Below are positions 44,279-52,476 of a stretch of 64,000 bases of DNA, piece after piece. This stretch comes from Candidatus Albibeggiatoa sp. nov. NOAA (GTDB taxonomy: Bacteria; Pseudomonadota; Gammaproteobacteria; Beggiatoales; Beggiatoaceae). Location: the NCBI GenBank assembly GCA_025800385.1, contig JAOXRS010000120.1, positions 310,001-374,000 of the forward strand, written 5' to 3'. The notes under the pieces were generated by a model, which searched no databases, was not told the DNA's origin, and worked only from the letters and a program-made list of their open reading frames with translations. A program made the position numbers and the translations under genes. How positions within the stretch are numbered: position 1 is the stretch's first letter; each line of letters opens with the position of its first letter.

Positions 44279-45397
44279 CTAATCAATTGTGTCGTGAGTA
44301 GGTTTTAATTTCAGGTCTTGACTAGGTTCTATATCAAGGCGTTGATATTCTCCAGATACTTTCAAAGTAATAACCACTGGAAATGCATTATTGTTTTTCC
44401 AATACCAGCCATGCGTACCTGTAAAAGTTGTTGTTAAAGAACCATTGGCATAGGACTTCGTGCCTTTTTCAAACGTCTTGAAAGAGCCTGTCGTATCAGC
44501 TTGTGGCTCACCATGAAAATCGAAAAACAATTTACCTTTCTCAGTTTGCCATTCATAGTTAAGAAGAGCACTGTTAGCTAGTTGTAATTTGTACTCCTTA
44601 TCCTCTCTTGCTGGAATGGTAATACTGATTGTATCTTTCCAGTTAGATTGTTGAATTTCTTTACTATCCTGTGAAATAGCGGCACTTGTAGTAACGAACT
44701 CATCTGCATGAGCTGTATGTACGTAACCATGCATTTGCATAAGGAAAAGGAAAGCCCCCGCAAAAATTAACAAGTAATTTGATATTTTGCTAAAGATTGG
44801 GAAATGATGGCTTTTACGAAATGCGGCTATGAGCAATAACATGGCAGCCAAAGCAGAAATTTGCCCCAGCTCTATACCAATATTAAATGAAATAATATTC
44901 ATCAGTAGCTGGTCAGGATTCAGTGGCAATTGTTGTAAACGCGTAGATAAACCAAGACCATGAACCAAGCCTAAACTAAAAATCATGACCAACATATTAG
45001 GTGCTTTGATATTTAGATATTTTTTGAAACCATCGAGGTTATGGAAAGCGATATAACAAACACTGAGTGCAATAACCGCATCAATTAAAAAATAGTTGAT
45101 TTGGATCGCATTAAATGTTGCGAAAATTAAGGTTATACTGTGCCCAACAGTAAATGTCGTAATATATTTAACAATATTTCTGAATTTTGTTAAAAAGAAA
45201 ATAATGCCAAATACAAAAGCTAAATGGTCATAACCAGACAACATGTGAGTTGCACCAATCCAAATATAGCGCAAATTCCCACCTTCAATAATAATTTGCT
45301 TTTCAGCTTCGGACATACCATGCCCAAGAGCTAAACTTGCAAAAGAGGCAATCAGGACAGCTAAAAGCCATCTTGATTGTTTAACAATAGATAACAT
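44279..45397 (-). CDS. HupE/UreJ-family membrane protein with extra periplasmic domain
   Basis: About 372 residues. The N-terminal signal is followed by the HupE core: GHGMSEAEKQ, GATHMLSGYDHLAFVFGIIFFLT, FTVGHSITLI and GLVHGLGLSTRLQQ, with several His residues lining membrane helices as in HupE and UreJ nickel/cobalt permeases. Seven or so transmembrane segments end near residue 225. The rest is a soluble beta-rich domain (ISITIPAREDKEYKLQL, then GTHGWYWKNNN) of unknown family, probably periplasmic. ATG 45397 has a GAGGTATGT ribosome-binding site; the ATG 33 bases upstream lacks one. A role in transition-metal import or sensing is likely. It sits between the DUF6488-like and His-rich genes. 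Confidence 0.85.
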   Translation of the reverse strand: MLSIVKQSRWLLAVLIASFASLALGHGMSEAEKQIIIEGGNLRYIWIGATHMLSGYDHLAFVFGIIFFLTKFRNIVKYITTFTVGHSITLIFATFNAIQINYFLIDAVIALSVCYIAFHNLDGFKKYLNIKAPNMLVMIFSLGLVHGLGLSTRLQQLPLNPDQLLMNIISFNIGIELGQISALAAMLLLIAAFRKSHHFPIFSKISNYLLIFAGAFLFLMQMHGYVHTAHADEFVTTSAAISQDSKEIQQSNWKDTISITIPAREDKEYKLQLANSALLNYEWQTEKGKLFFDFHGEPQADTTGSFKTFEKGTKSYANGSLTTTFTGTHGWYWKNNNAFPVVITLKVSGEYQRLDIEPSQDLKLKPTHDTID

Positions 45398-45493
45398 ACA
45401 TACCTCATTAAATTTTATTAAGGGCGACACGATATAAAGCCACCCTTAGTTCACTAAGTTAGCAAAAATGCTGTTTTTGAGATTTGAAAAAAT

Positions 45494-45895
45494 TTAAGAG
45501 ATTTGTGGTGGGGCGCGCGGATTGACTGTCGAAAAAGCGAAATAGCTTAATTTGGTATTGGTGGTCGCTGGTAATCTAATATTAACCAACAAAAAGGAGA
45601 GAAGCCAGTTAACAGGTCTGACAATTATTGAGGAGCTATTTGGTTTTTCTTGTTTTGGAAAGCTATATTCATGAACAAGCGCAATAATATTTGCGTGACT
45701 TACTTGATGGGAAAGGTCAACGCCAATCGTTTGACTAACTAAACTATGTGCATGTATTTCAGCTTGATGTTGATGATGGATTCCATCGTGTTTGTGTTGT
45801 TCACTTAAATGGGCATGAGGAGGCATCCACTGCATTGTAAGAAATGCAGTCACCAACAATAATAACAGTGAGGATTTTAAAAATTTTTCACCCAT
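45494..45895 (-). CDS. Small His-rich exported protein (DUF2946-like)
   Basis: 133 residues. A hydrophobic N-terminus (LLLLLVTAFLTMQWMP) leads into a His cluster HAHLSEQHKHDGIHHQHQAE. A second hydrophobic stretch (VNWLLSFLLV) follows, and the C-terminus is VNPRAPPQIS. The R-A-P-P ending and His-rich loop are reminiscent of DUF2946 and other metal-resistance accessory proteins. Upstream of HupE on the same strand with a 96-base gap, it probably forms one metal-related operon with the next two genes. Confidence 0.7.
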   Translation of the reverse strand: MGEKFLKSSLLLLLVTAFLTMQWMPPHAHLSEQHKHDGIHHQHQAEIHAHSLVSQTIGVDLSHQVSHANIIALVHEYSFPKQEKPNSSSIIVRPVNWLLSFLLVNIRLPATTNTKLSYFAFSTVNPRAPPQIS

Positions 45896-46002
45896 AGCTT
45901 TTTATTGTAACAATTTTTTTTCTGCATGAATATATCTTCACTTTAATATTTTTATATCATAAACTGTAAGTGATTTATATCATTATGAAATTGTAAATGT
46001 TC

Positions 46003-46048
46003 GTGCCATATTAGTTAAACATACAAGCAGATATAAGAATCCACGCAT
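46003..46048 (-). pseudogene. 5' end fragment of a TPS gene (copy B head)
   Basis: The reverse strand reads MRGFLYLLVCLTNMAR from ATG 46048, matching the signal peptide MRRFLCLLACLTNVAQ of the intact gene. It is preceded (46049-46117) by the same promoter block carried by the other copies. Homology stops abruptly at about 46003, where the metal cassette begins. Confidence 0.7.
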
Positions 46049-46117
46049 TACCCTTCCCTGTTTAAAACCACAGAGTTAATTTTACAATAGCACAGGAAGG
46101 AATTAATATAAAAGCCT

Positions 46118-48526
46118 TTATTTACAAATAGATAACCTTAAACGTGATGCTGAGCTGGGAATCCAATCATCAACAAAATCATTGGAAAAGCGATACATAT
46201 TAACTTTAAATGTTAAAGGTGGCTGGAATTCAGTTGGCAACTGTCCTGCAATTGCTGCCTTACACACATCTTTGATTTGGATTTGTTCGGCGAAGCTTTT
46301 GTTGAGATGTAATAGTCCTGTACTTATGGTTTCATCGGGTGAAGTGATTTTAACACTACCATCAATCCCTAAACGCGAAGAAGCAGATACTAAACTATTT
46401 GGGGATTTTAAGAATTGATCGGCAACAATTCGAATATTGCCACCTTGACCTGCGTTGGCTTGCGCAATAATTGGGCTATGATTTAGGACTAAAAATTGTG
46501 GTGCATCAATTGAGATATTGCCACCGTCGCCAAGACCACTTTGTACACTGGTTGTAATACTACTCTTATCAAATAAGTACAAAGCATCCCGTATATTTAA
46601 GCTAATATTACCTCCCCCTGCGTTAACTGCTGAAGTACTAATTACACCTTGATTTTGAACTGTGATTTGATTAGCTGTGACAGTGATATTACCTGCTTGT
46701 CCTGCATAAGAAGCGGTACTCATGGAGCTGTTATCAATCCCGCTTGCAAATAATAAAATATCTTTTTTTAAATTCGATATATCAATGGTTTCAGCAATAA
46801 TATCTGCATTACCTGCATTACCACCACCAAAAGTTAAGCTTGAAATTGATCCACCATTTTCCAACACAAGATGCTTAGCTTGTACAAAAATATCACTGGC
46901 ATTGCCTGCATTAGCTACAGGGCTAATTGTTGCGGAATTGATATTGCTTGGAAAAAGTAACTTAGGATAATTTAGAAAGTTATAGGGTTCACTTGCAATA
47001 CCAGAAACAGTTAATTGCTCTGTTGCACTGACTATAACATGGTTTGTGTTGCCTGTACCAAATGTTGTATTGCCAATGATACCCCCATTTTTAAGCATGA
47101 TTTGTTGGGCATAGACTTCAACAAGACCTGATTGACCACTTTCGACAGAAATACTGGAAACTGATGAAGGCACACCGTTCATTTGTCCTAGCACTAGAAC
47201 GTCTTCAGCTTGAATAGATACATTGCCTGCTTCGGCATTTACTGTACCTGCGGCAATACTTGCCCCTTGTTCTATGCTGATATTTTTAGTATGAATATTG
47301 ATACTGCCACTGATACCTGTAACAAAGCTAGATGTTTGAATACCAGACATAATTGGCACAAGCTCTGGGATAAAATTAATCAATCCAGTTGCTTGAATTG
47401 AGTCTTCAACTTGTACTGAAATATCTCCAGACTTTGATAAGCTAAAAGTTTGTGTCCAGATCGCAGCTCCTTGAGACAGATTAATATTTTTAGCTTGTAC
47501 AGTAATATCACCCCCAGCACCAATGTTGCCCTGACCAATTGTTTGAGTCATCACATGGCTACTTCCATTGAGCACAGCATTAAATTCAACCCCTGTTGGT
47601 CTATCAATTTGTGTTGCCGTGATACCTTTAGATATATTTAAATTAATTTGGCTGCCAAGTCCTGCACCATAAGTATTGGCAATAATATCTGAATCTTGTA
47701 ATGTTAAGTTTTCCACTTGAATATCAATTGATTGCCCATCTAACTCGCCAATAGTATGGCTACTGATTCGGCTATCATTCAAGGTTAAATCTTTGCCTCG
47801 AATAGTAATTTGCCCACCAAATACACCGCTGGTATCAACCCCAAAATTATTTAAATTAATATCACCTTTGCTATCTAAAATAATTTGTCCGCTTGATGCT
47901 AATAGTTGATGGGTAAATTGATGTTGACTGGCTTCATCATAGATCGTTGGAGTGGTGTTAGTAAGTTGAATATCACCACCTACTAAAGATAAGGTTTTAG
48001 TCGGTGCAACAGCTAATTGAGCATCATTGATTTGAATTGAAGCAGCGGCATTATCCAAAAAGCCAAAACTTTCAATCGGCGCAATGGTTAAAATGTCTTG
48101 TTCAGGAATACGGGCATGAAACTCCCCACCATCAGACAATTTGACATAATCGGCTGTAGACACATGAAAACTACTTGGGACTTGAATCTGTGCAGACTCA
48201 CCAAACACAATGCCATTCGGATTTAAAAAATAAAAATTGGCATTTGGCATCAATGATCGAATTGTACCGTTAATTAAACTCGGCTCACCGCCAATGACAC
48301 GAGAAATCACATTTTGAATTTGTTCCGACCCAATAAATTGTGCAGTTTCACCAGCATTTAAGTTGAAACGATCAAAACTGTGAAATAAATTACTGCCAAC
48401 GGTTTGTCCCAATTCTTGTGGAATATTGTATAGCCCATCGTTAATTGATAATTGTTCACTGTTAATTGAAATCTCCGCTTGTGCCACATTGGTCAGACAC
48501 GCAAGCAGGCATAGGAATCTGCGCAT
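46118..48526 (-). CDS. Two-partner-secretion exoprotein (TpsA), intact copy of a tandem array
   Basis: About 803 residues. The signal peptide MRRFLCLLACLTNVAQA is followed by the TPS secretion domain (about 18-260): NLFHSFDRFNLNAGE, QNVISRVIGGEPSLINGTI and NFYFLNPNGIVFGES. The remainder is a beta-helix of GNV/GNI and NGGxI repeats (AEAGNVSIQAED, GNAGNADIIAET). The end, SASSRLGIDGS and CKAAIAGQLPTEFQPPL, is shared with the TPS gene at 16-20 kb and the relics. I prefer ATG 48526 behind GGGGAAGGGG to an ATG eight codons upstream. Secreted filamentous adhesin or exoprotein; its TpsB partner is not in the window. Confidence 0.9.
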   Translation of the reverse strand: MRRFLCLLACLTNVAQAEISINSEQLSINDGLYNIPQELGQTVGSNLFHSFDRFNLNAGETAQFIGSEQIQNVISRVIGGEPSLINGTIRSLMPNANFYFLNPNGIVFGESAQIQVPSSFHVSTADYVKLSDGGEFHARIPEQDILTIAPIESFGFLDNAAASIQINDAQLAVAPTKTLSLVGGDIQLTNTTPTIYDEASQHQFTHQLLASSGQIILDSKGDINLNNFGVDTSGVFGGQITIRGKDLTLNDSRISSHTIGELDGQSIDIQVENLTLQDSDIIANTYGAGLGSQINLNISKGITATQIDRPTGVEFNAVLNGSSHVMTQTIGQGNIGAGGDITVQAKNINLSQGAAIWTQTFSLSKSGDISVQVEDSIQATGLINFIPELVPIMSGIQTSSFVTGISGSINIHTKNISIEQGASIAAGTVNAEAGNVSIQAEDVLVLGQMNGVPSSVSSISVESGQSGLVEVYAQQIMLKNGGIIGNTTFGTGNTNHVIVSATEQLTVSGIASEPYNFLNYPKLLFPSNINSATISPVANAGNASDIFVQAKHLVLENGGSISSLTFGGGNAGNADIIAETIDISNLKKDILLFASGIDNSSMSTASYAGQAGNITVTANQITVQNQGVISTSAVNAGGGNISLNIRDALYLFDKSSITTSVQSGLGDGGNISIDAPQFLVLNHSPIIAQANAGQGGNIRIVADQFLKSPNSLVSASSRLGIDGSVKITSPDETISTGLLHLNKSFAEQIQIKDVCKAAIAGQLPTEFQPPLTFKVNMYRFSNDFVDDWIPSSASRLRLSICK

Positions 48527-48625
48527 TTCCCCTTCCCCATTTAAAATCATAAACTTAATTTTACAATAGCATGGGAAACAAGCAAAATAAAGACCTTTAT
48601 TTACAAGTGGATAATTGCAAGTCGG
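48527..48625 (-). promoter_or_regulatory. Conserved leader block upstream of TPS copies
   Basis: Essentially the same sequence precedes copy A (43221-43313) and copy B head (46049-46117). Reading toward the gene it contains codons LQLSTCK-stop of a preceding copy, the palindrome AAATAAAG-GT-CTTTATTT, and TTTATT-17 bases-TATTGT as a possible -35/-10 pair. It ends with a GGGGAAGGGG ribosome-binding site. The palindrome is degenerate in copy B. It may be the terminator of the preceding copy or an operator. Confidence 0.6.
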
Positions 48626-48676
48626 GCGCAGAATTTAGAATTGTGGAGTAGAGTCAGACAACTTGGAAGCTGTGTA

Positions 48677-48717
48677 AAAAGCTGACAATGTTGATAGCAA
48701 CCAGATTGCCAGCTTTT
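48677..48717 (-). terminator. Rho-independent terminator of lysS
   Basis: On the minus strand AAAAGCTGGCAAT pairs with ATTGTCAGCTTTT (13 bp, one G-U) around a 15-base loop, running into a T tract. It lies 7 bases past the lysS stop. Confidence 0.8.
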
Positions 48718-48723
48718 CAAATA

Positions 48724-50217
48724 CTAACCGTTTAAACGGCGCATATGTGGGAATAATAAAACATCACGAATTGATGGACTGTTGGTTAACAACATCACGA
48801 GGCGATCAATACCAATGCCTTCACCCGCTGTTGGAGGTAAACCATATTCCAATGCTGTGACATAGTCTGCATCATAGTGCATCGCTTCATCATCACCCGC
48901 ATCTTTAGCTTCTACTTGCTGTTGGAAACGTTGTGCTTGATCTTCCGCATCATTTAATTCTGAGAAGCCATTTGCGATCTCACGTCCACCAATGAATAAC
49001 TCAAACCGATCGGTAATCTCTGGATTGTCATCGTTTAAACGTGCTAATGGAGACACTTCAGTTGGATATTCGATGATAAAAGTTGGGTCTTTTAATTGAT
49101 GCTCAGCTGTTTTCTCAAAGATTTCTAACTGGATTTTTCCTAAGCCATAACCTTCTTTGACAGGAATTTCTAAACGTTCCGCAATCACTTTCGCTGTAGC
49201 ACGGTTTTCCAAATCACTGCGTTGAATATCTGGGTTATATTTCACAATCGCATCCAATAAACTTAAACGCGCAAATGGTTTTCCAAAGTCATAAGCCTCA
49301 TCTTGATAAGGCACGATGGTTGAGCCTAAAATCGTTTCTGCTAATCCGCGCAACATTTCTTCAGTTAAGTTCATCAAGCCATGATAATCGGTATAAGCTT
49401 GGTAGAACTCCAACATGGTGAATTCTGGATTGTGTCGTGTAGATACCCCTTCGTTACGGAAATTACGGTTTAATTCAAACACCCGCTCAAACCCACCGAC
49501 CACTAAACGTTTTAAATACAATTCTGGCGCGACTCGTAAAAATAACTCCATGTCTAAGGCATTATGATGAGTGGTAAATGGCCGTGCAGTTGCGCCACCC
49601 GGAATTGGGTGCATCATCGGTGTTTCTACTTCTAAGAAATCACGTTCAATCAAAAACTGGCGGATGAAAGCTACGACTTTGGAACGGGTAATAAAAGTAT
49701 TACGTGATTCTTGATTACTGATTAAATCTAAATAGCGTTGACGATAACGAATTTCTTGATCGCTTAAGCCGTGGAATTTTTCTGGTAAAGGGCGTAATGA
49801 CTTGGTTAATAAATGTACATTGCTGGCTTTGACCGACAATTCACCCGTTTTGGTTTTGAACAAGACCCCTTCGGCTGCAACGATGTCACCTAAGTCCCAT
49901 TGCTTGAATTCCTTATACTTGCCTTCTGGTAAATCATCGCGTTTTACATATACTTGGATTTTGCCAGACATATCTTGTATGTGCATAAAGGCGGCCTTAC
50001 CCATCACCCGTCTTGTCATCATGCGTCCTGCAATCTTCACACGCACGTTACGGATTTCAATGGTTTGCGCTTCCTGTTCACCGTATTGCTCATGTAACGC
50101 AGCAGCAACACAGTTACGACGAAAAGTATTCGGAAAAGCCACACCTTGTTCACGCATTTCAGTTAATTTAGCACGGCGTTGGGCAATTTGCTCATTCTCA
50201 TCAACCAATTCGGTCAT
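48724..50217 (-). CDS. lysS: Lysyl-tRNA synthetase, class II
   Basis: 497 residues. The N-terminal OB-fold anticodon-binding domain ([21 protein letters not shown]) spans about 60-150. The class II catalytic core has motif 1 around [21 protein letters not shown], motif 2 [20 protein letters not shown], and motif 3 [11 protein letters not shown] with the closing [10 protein letters not shown]. Length is typical. It charges tRNA-Lys in the cytoplasm. prfB, its frequent partner, is not adjacent; the TPS array lies immediately downstream. Confidence 0.98.
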   Translation of the reverse strand: MTELVDENEQIAQRRAKLTEMREQGVAFPNTFRRNCVAAALHEQYGEQEAQTIEIRNVRVKIAGRMMTRRVMGKAAFMHIQDMSGKIQVYVKRDDLPEGKYKEFKQWDLGDIVAAEGVLFKTKTGELSVKASNVHLLTKSLRPLPEKFHGLSDQEIRYRQRYLDLISNQESRNTFITRSKVVAFIRQFLIERDFLEVETPMMHPIPGGATARPFTTHHNALDMELFLRVAPELYLKRLVVGGFERVFELNRNFRNEGVSTRHNPEFTMLEFYQAYTDYHGLMNLTEEMLRGLAETILGSTIVPYQDEAYDFGKPFARLSLLDAIVKYNPDIQRSDLENRATAKVIAERLEIPVKEGYGLGKIQLEIFEKTAEHQLKDPTFIIEYPTEVSPLARLNDDNPEITDRFELFIGGREIANGFSELNDAEDQAQRFQQQVEAKDAGDDEAMHYDADYVTALEYGLPPTAGEGIGIDRLVMLLTNSPSIRDVLLFPHMRRLNG

Positions 50218-50517
50218 TCTTATCCCTTCAAAAATCGCTTTTTAGTTAAACAGTTTATTCTACATCAAAAGCCAAGAACAATTAATAAGGAGCAGTGGTT
50301 AAAAAAGACACTTTCTATATTGATTACATGCGTGGATGATAAAAAGAAAATGTGTAAGCAACGCGCCTAAGGTTTTGAATACCCCACTTAATCATAATAT
50401 CAATTGTCCAACATGCTGAAAATTTGGAGAATAACTGACTAAAACATATTAAAAATTTGAAAAACAATAACGTCACAAACAAGCTCTATACTAAACAAAA
50501 GGTGAGAGGGTATTACG
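50218..50517. other. Intergenic region between divergent lysS and sixA
   Basis: 300 bases carrying both promoters. GGTGAGAGGG just before 50518 is the sixA ribosome-binding site. No RNA gene or operator recognised. Confidence 0.4.
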
Positions 50518-51027
50518 ATGCAAGTGTTAATTGTTAGACATGGTATGGCTGAAGATCGAGATATGTTTGCAGCGACAGGACAACCAGATGAGTTACGTCC
50601 GCTGACAAAAAAAGGCCAAGAAAAAACCAAAAAGGCGACTATGGGCATTCGCAAACTAGTACCCGTGTTACATCGTATTGTTGCAAGTCCATTGGTGCGT
50701 GCTCAACAAACTGCGGAGGTTTTGTCTGAACGTTACCAAGATTCACATATCGAAACCTTAGAAGCTTTGTCTCCAGATGGTGACAAGCAAGACATTTTAT
50801 CTTATTTACAAACTTATGGTTATCACCTTGAAACCATTGCATTAGTCGGGCATGAACCCGATTTAGGTGAATTAGCAACATGGTTACTTTCAGGGGAACA
50901 AAATGATTGGATGCCTTTAAAAAAAGGGTCTGCCTGTCTGTTAGAATTTAATGATGAAGTAGAAGCGGGAACTACAAATTTACTATGGTATTTAATCCCT
51001 AAACAACTGCGCCAATTAGCCGACTAA
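50518..51027 (+). CDS. sixA: Phosphohistidine phosphatase SixA
   Basis: 169 residues of the histidine phosphatase (RHG) superfamily. The catalytic VRHGMAED at residues 6-13 holds the nucleophilic His8. Then LRPLTKKGQEKT, VASPLVRAQQTAEVL with the second Arg, and GHEPDLGELATWL with the second catalytic His. SixA removes phosphate from histidine phosphotransfer domains, for example ArcB in E. coli. In this window of many receivers and kinases it may damp phosphorelays. Confidence 0.92.
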   Translation: MQVLIVRHGMAEDRDMFAATGQPDELRPLTKKGQEKTKKATMGIRKLVPVLHRIVASPLVRAQQTAEVLSERYQDSHIETLEALSPDGDKQDILSYLQTYGYHLETIALVGHEPDLGELATWLLSGEQNDWMPLKKGSACLLEFNDEVEAGTTNLLWYLIPKQLRQLAD

Positions 51028-51112
51028 ATGTTTTATTTGTAATTTTTATCACGCTAAGGCAAATCTACGGTGCTAAAATATAATATTGAATCCGTTGACT
51101 GCGAGAACCATC

Positions 51113-51511
51113 ATGGAAACTGAGCAAGAGCGTAGACGAATTAAACGCCGATTTCTTTCTATGTATTTACAAGTGTTTGATGCATCGAATAGTGAGCTGA
51201 TTGGTTTTCTCGCTAATATCAGCCCAACAGGTGTGATGGTATTAAGCAAAGCTCCCATTACTGTGCATAAAAATTATGTATTAGAAATTCGCTTAAGCGA
51301 TATTGAAGCCGCGATGTTTTATAACTATTTTGAAGAAAGGCGGATTCGGTTTCATGCACAAAGTCGTTGGTGTAGTAAAAAAGTCAACCCACCATTGATT
51401 AGCACAGGATTTATGTTGGTAGATGTGTCGCAACAAGATTTAAAATCAATTAATGAGCTCATACACAAATTAGACGACCGCTACCACGAAATATTAGATA
51501 CTAAAATTTGA
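51113..51511 (+). CDS. PilZ-domain protein (c-di-GMP binding)
   Basis: About 132 residues, a lone PilZ domain. The c-di-GMP motifs are present: RxxxR-like RRRIKRRF near residue 8 and NISPTG near 35 (the D/NxSxxG motif). The beta-barrel continues with VLEIRLSDIEAAM and RFHAQSRWC to STGFMLVDV. It probably senses c-di-GMP and controls motility, pili or polysaccharide through protein contacts. ATG 51113 is preferred; a TTG at 51086 adds nine residues. It leads a tight cluster with the 60-residue gene and the Cas6-like gene. Confidence 0.87.
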   Translation: METEQERRRIKRRFLSMYLQVFDASNSELIGFLANISPTGVMVLSKAPITVHKNYVLEIRLSDIEAAMFYNYFEERRIRFHAQSRWCSKKVNPPLISTGFMLVDVSQQDLKSINELIHKLDDRYHEILDTKI

Positions 51512-51529
51512 TGACCACTGGAGGATGTT

Positions 51530-51712
51530 ATGTTGTATCTGAGTGAGATGTTGATACAGCATCATGAGTTACAAAGCTTTGATGAATTAATCACATTGCT
51601 TGAAAAAACCAAACAAGAATCAAACGAGCGTTTTTTCCGTATTGATGTTAAACCACAATTTGGTGACACGCCCGATAATTGGGAAGATCGTTTAGAGGCG
51701 GCATTTTACTGA
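51530..51712 (+). CDS. 60-residue hypothetical protein upstream of the Cas6-like gene
   Basis: A small acidic protein. A helical first half (MLIQHHELQSFDELITLLEK) leads to RFFRIDVKPQFGDTPDNWEDRLEAAF. A strong GGAGGATGTT ribosome-binding site precedes the ATG. Its stop overlaps the Cas6-like start (TGATG), so the two are translationally coupled. I do not recognise the family. The tight coupling and clean ribosome-binding site argue that it is real. Confidence 0.7.
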   Translation: MLYLSEMLIQHHELQSFDELITLLEKTKQESNERFFRIDVKPQFGDTPDNWEDRLEAAFY

Positions 51713-52419
51713 TGTTATGGCAAGAAGAAGAGGAAATCGTTCAACCTGCCGATAACAAAGAGGTTGTTGATGTAGTTTTTGACATCAGCTGTAAAATGTT
51801 ACCTGTTGACCATGCTTATGCCCTATCCCAAGCCATCATGCAAGCTTTACCTTGGTTTGCTGATGAGCCACTTGCAGGCTTACATTTAATTCATAGTGCA
51901 CCTTCTGGAAATGGTTGGCAACGACCTGAATCTCAAGATGAATTGATGTATTTGTCGCGACGGACTAAATTAACCTTACGTTTACCCGTTTCTCGCACAG
52001 CAGAAGCACAAGTGTTGACGGGACAAGCGTTTGATATTCACGGTTATGAATTGAAAGTGGGTAAAACGGCTGAAAAACCTTTAATCGCGATGCCTGTTTT
52101 ATTAGCCCATCATATCGTTGCAGATGAGCAGCAAACTGAAGATGATTTCATTATGCAATCGGTGAAAGATTTAACTGCAATGGGTGTGGAATGCCGCAAG
52201 GCACTCTGTGGAAAAAGTCATTACTTTAAAACCCCAGATGGGAATATCTTTACCCGCAGCTTGATGATTGCAGACATCAGTCCCGCCGACGCAATTACTG
52301 TGCAGCAACAAGGTTTAGGTGAAGGTCGAAATATGGGTTTTGGTATTTTTATGCCACACAAAGATATTGCCCCTGTGAATGTGGCCAAGCAAGATAATAA
52401 AACAACAAAGCAAGCTTAA
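51712..52419 (+). CDS. Orphan Cas6/Cmx6-like protein (type I-MYXAN family)
   Basis: 235 residues. The sequence follows the Cas6/Cmx6 family pattern I recall: VDVVFDISCKMLPVDHAYALSQAI, ALPWFADEPLAGLHLIH, GNGWQRPE, LMYLSRRTKLTLRLP, GVECRKALCGKSHYF and TRSLMIADISPADAITVQQQGLG. The C-terminal Gly-rich loop GEGRNMGFGIFMPHK resembles RAMP proteins. Cas6 enzymes cut CRISPR precursor RNA at repeats. Here no array, Cas3, Cas5, Cas7 or Cas8 gene is present. The gene sits instead in an operon with PilZ and a 60-residue protein. It may process another RNA or serve an array elsewhere. A stem-loop follows. Confidence 0.75.
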   Translation: MLWQEEEEIVQPADNKEVVDVVFDISCKMLPVDHAYALSQAIMQALPWFADEPLAGLHLIHSAPSGNGWQRPESQDELMYLSRRTKLTLRLPVSRTAEAQVLTGQAFDIHGYELKVGKTAEKPLIAMPVLLAHHIVADEQQTEDDFIMQSVKDLTAMGVECRKALCGKSHYFKTPDGNIFTRSLMIADISPADAITVQQQGLGEGRNMGFGIFMPHKDIAPVNVAKQDNKTTKQA

Positions 52420-52425
52420 ATGCGT

Positions 52426-52464
52426 CATATCAGGGCTGCCTATTTTTTAAACAGTCCTGACATG
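52426..52464. terminator. Hairpin between convergent Cas6-like and YdbL-like genes
   Basis: 13-base arms CATATCAGGGCTG/CAGTCCTGACATG with one mismatch and one G-U pair, and a 13-base loop. No T-run follows the stem. Candidate bidirectional terminator; as a stable hairpin beside a Cas6-like gene it is also a conceivable RNA substrate. Confidence 0.5.
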
Positions 52465-52476
52465 TTAAATCAAAAA

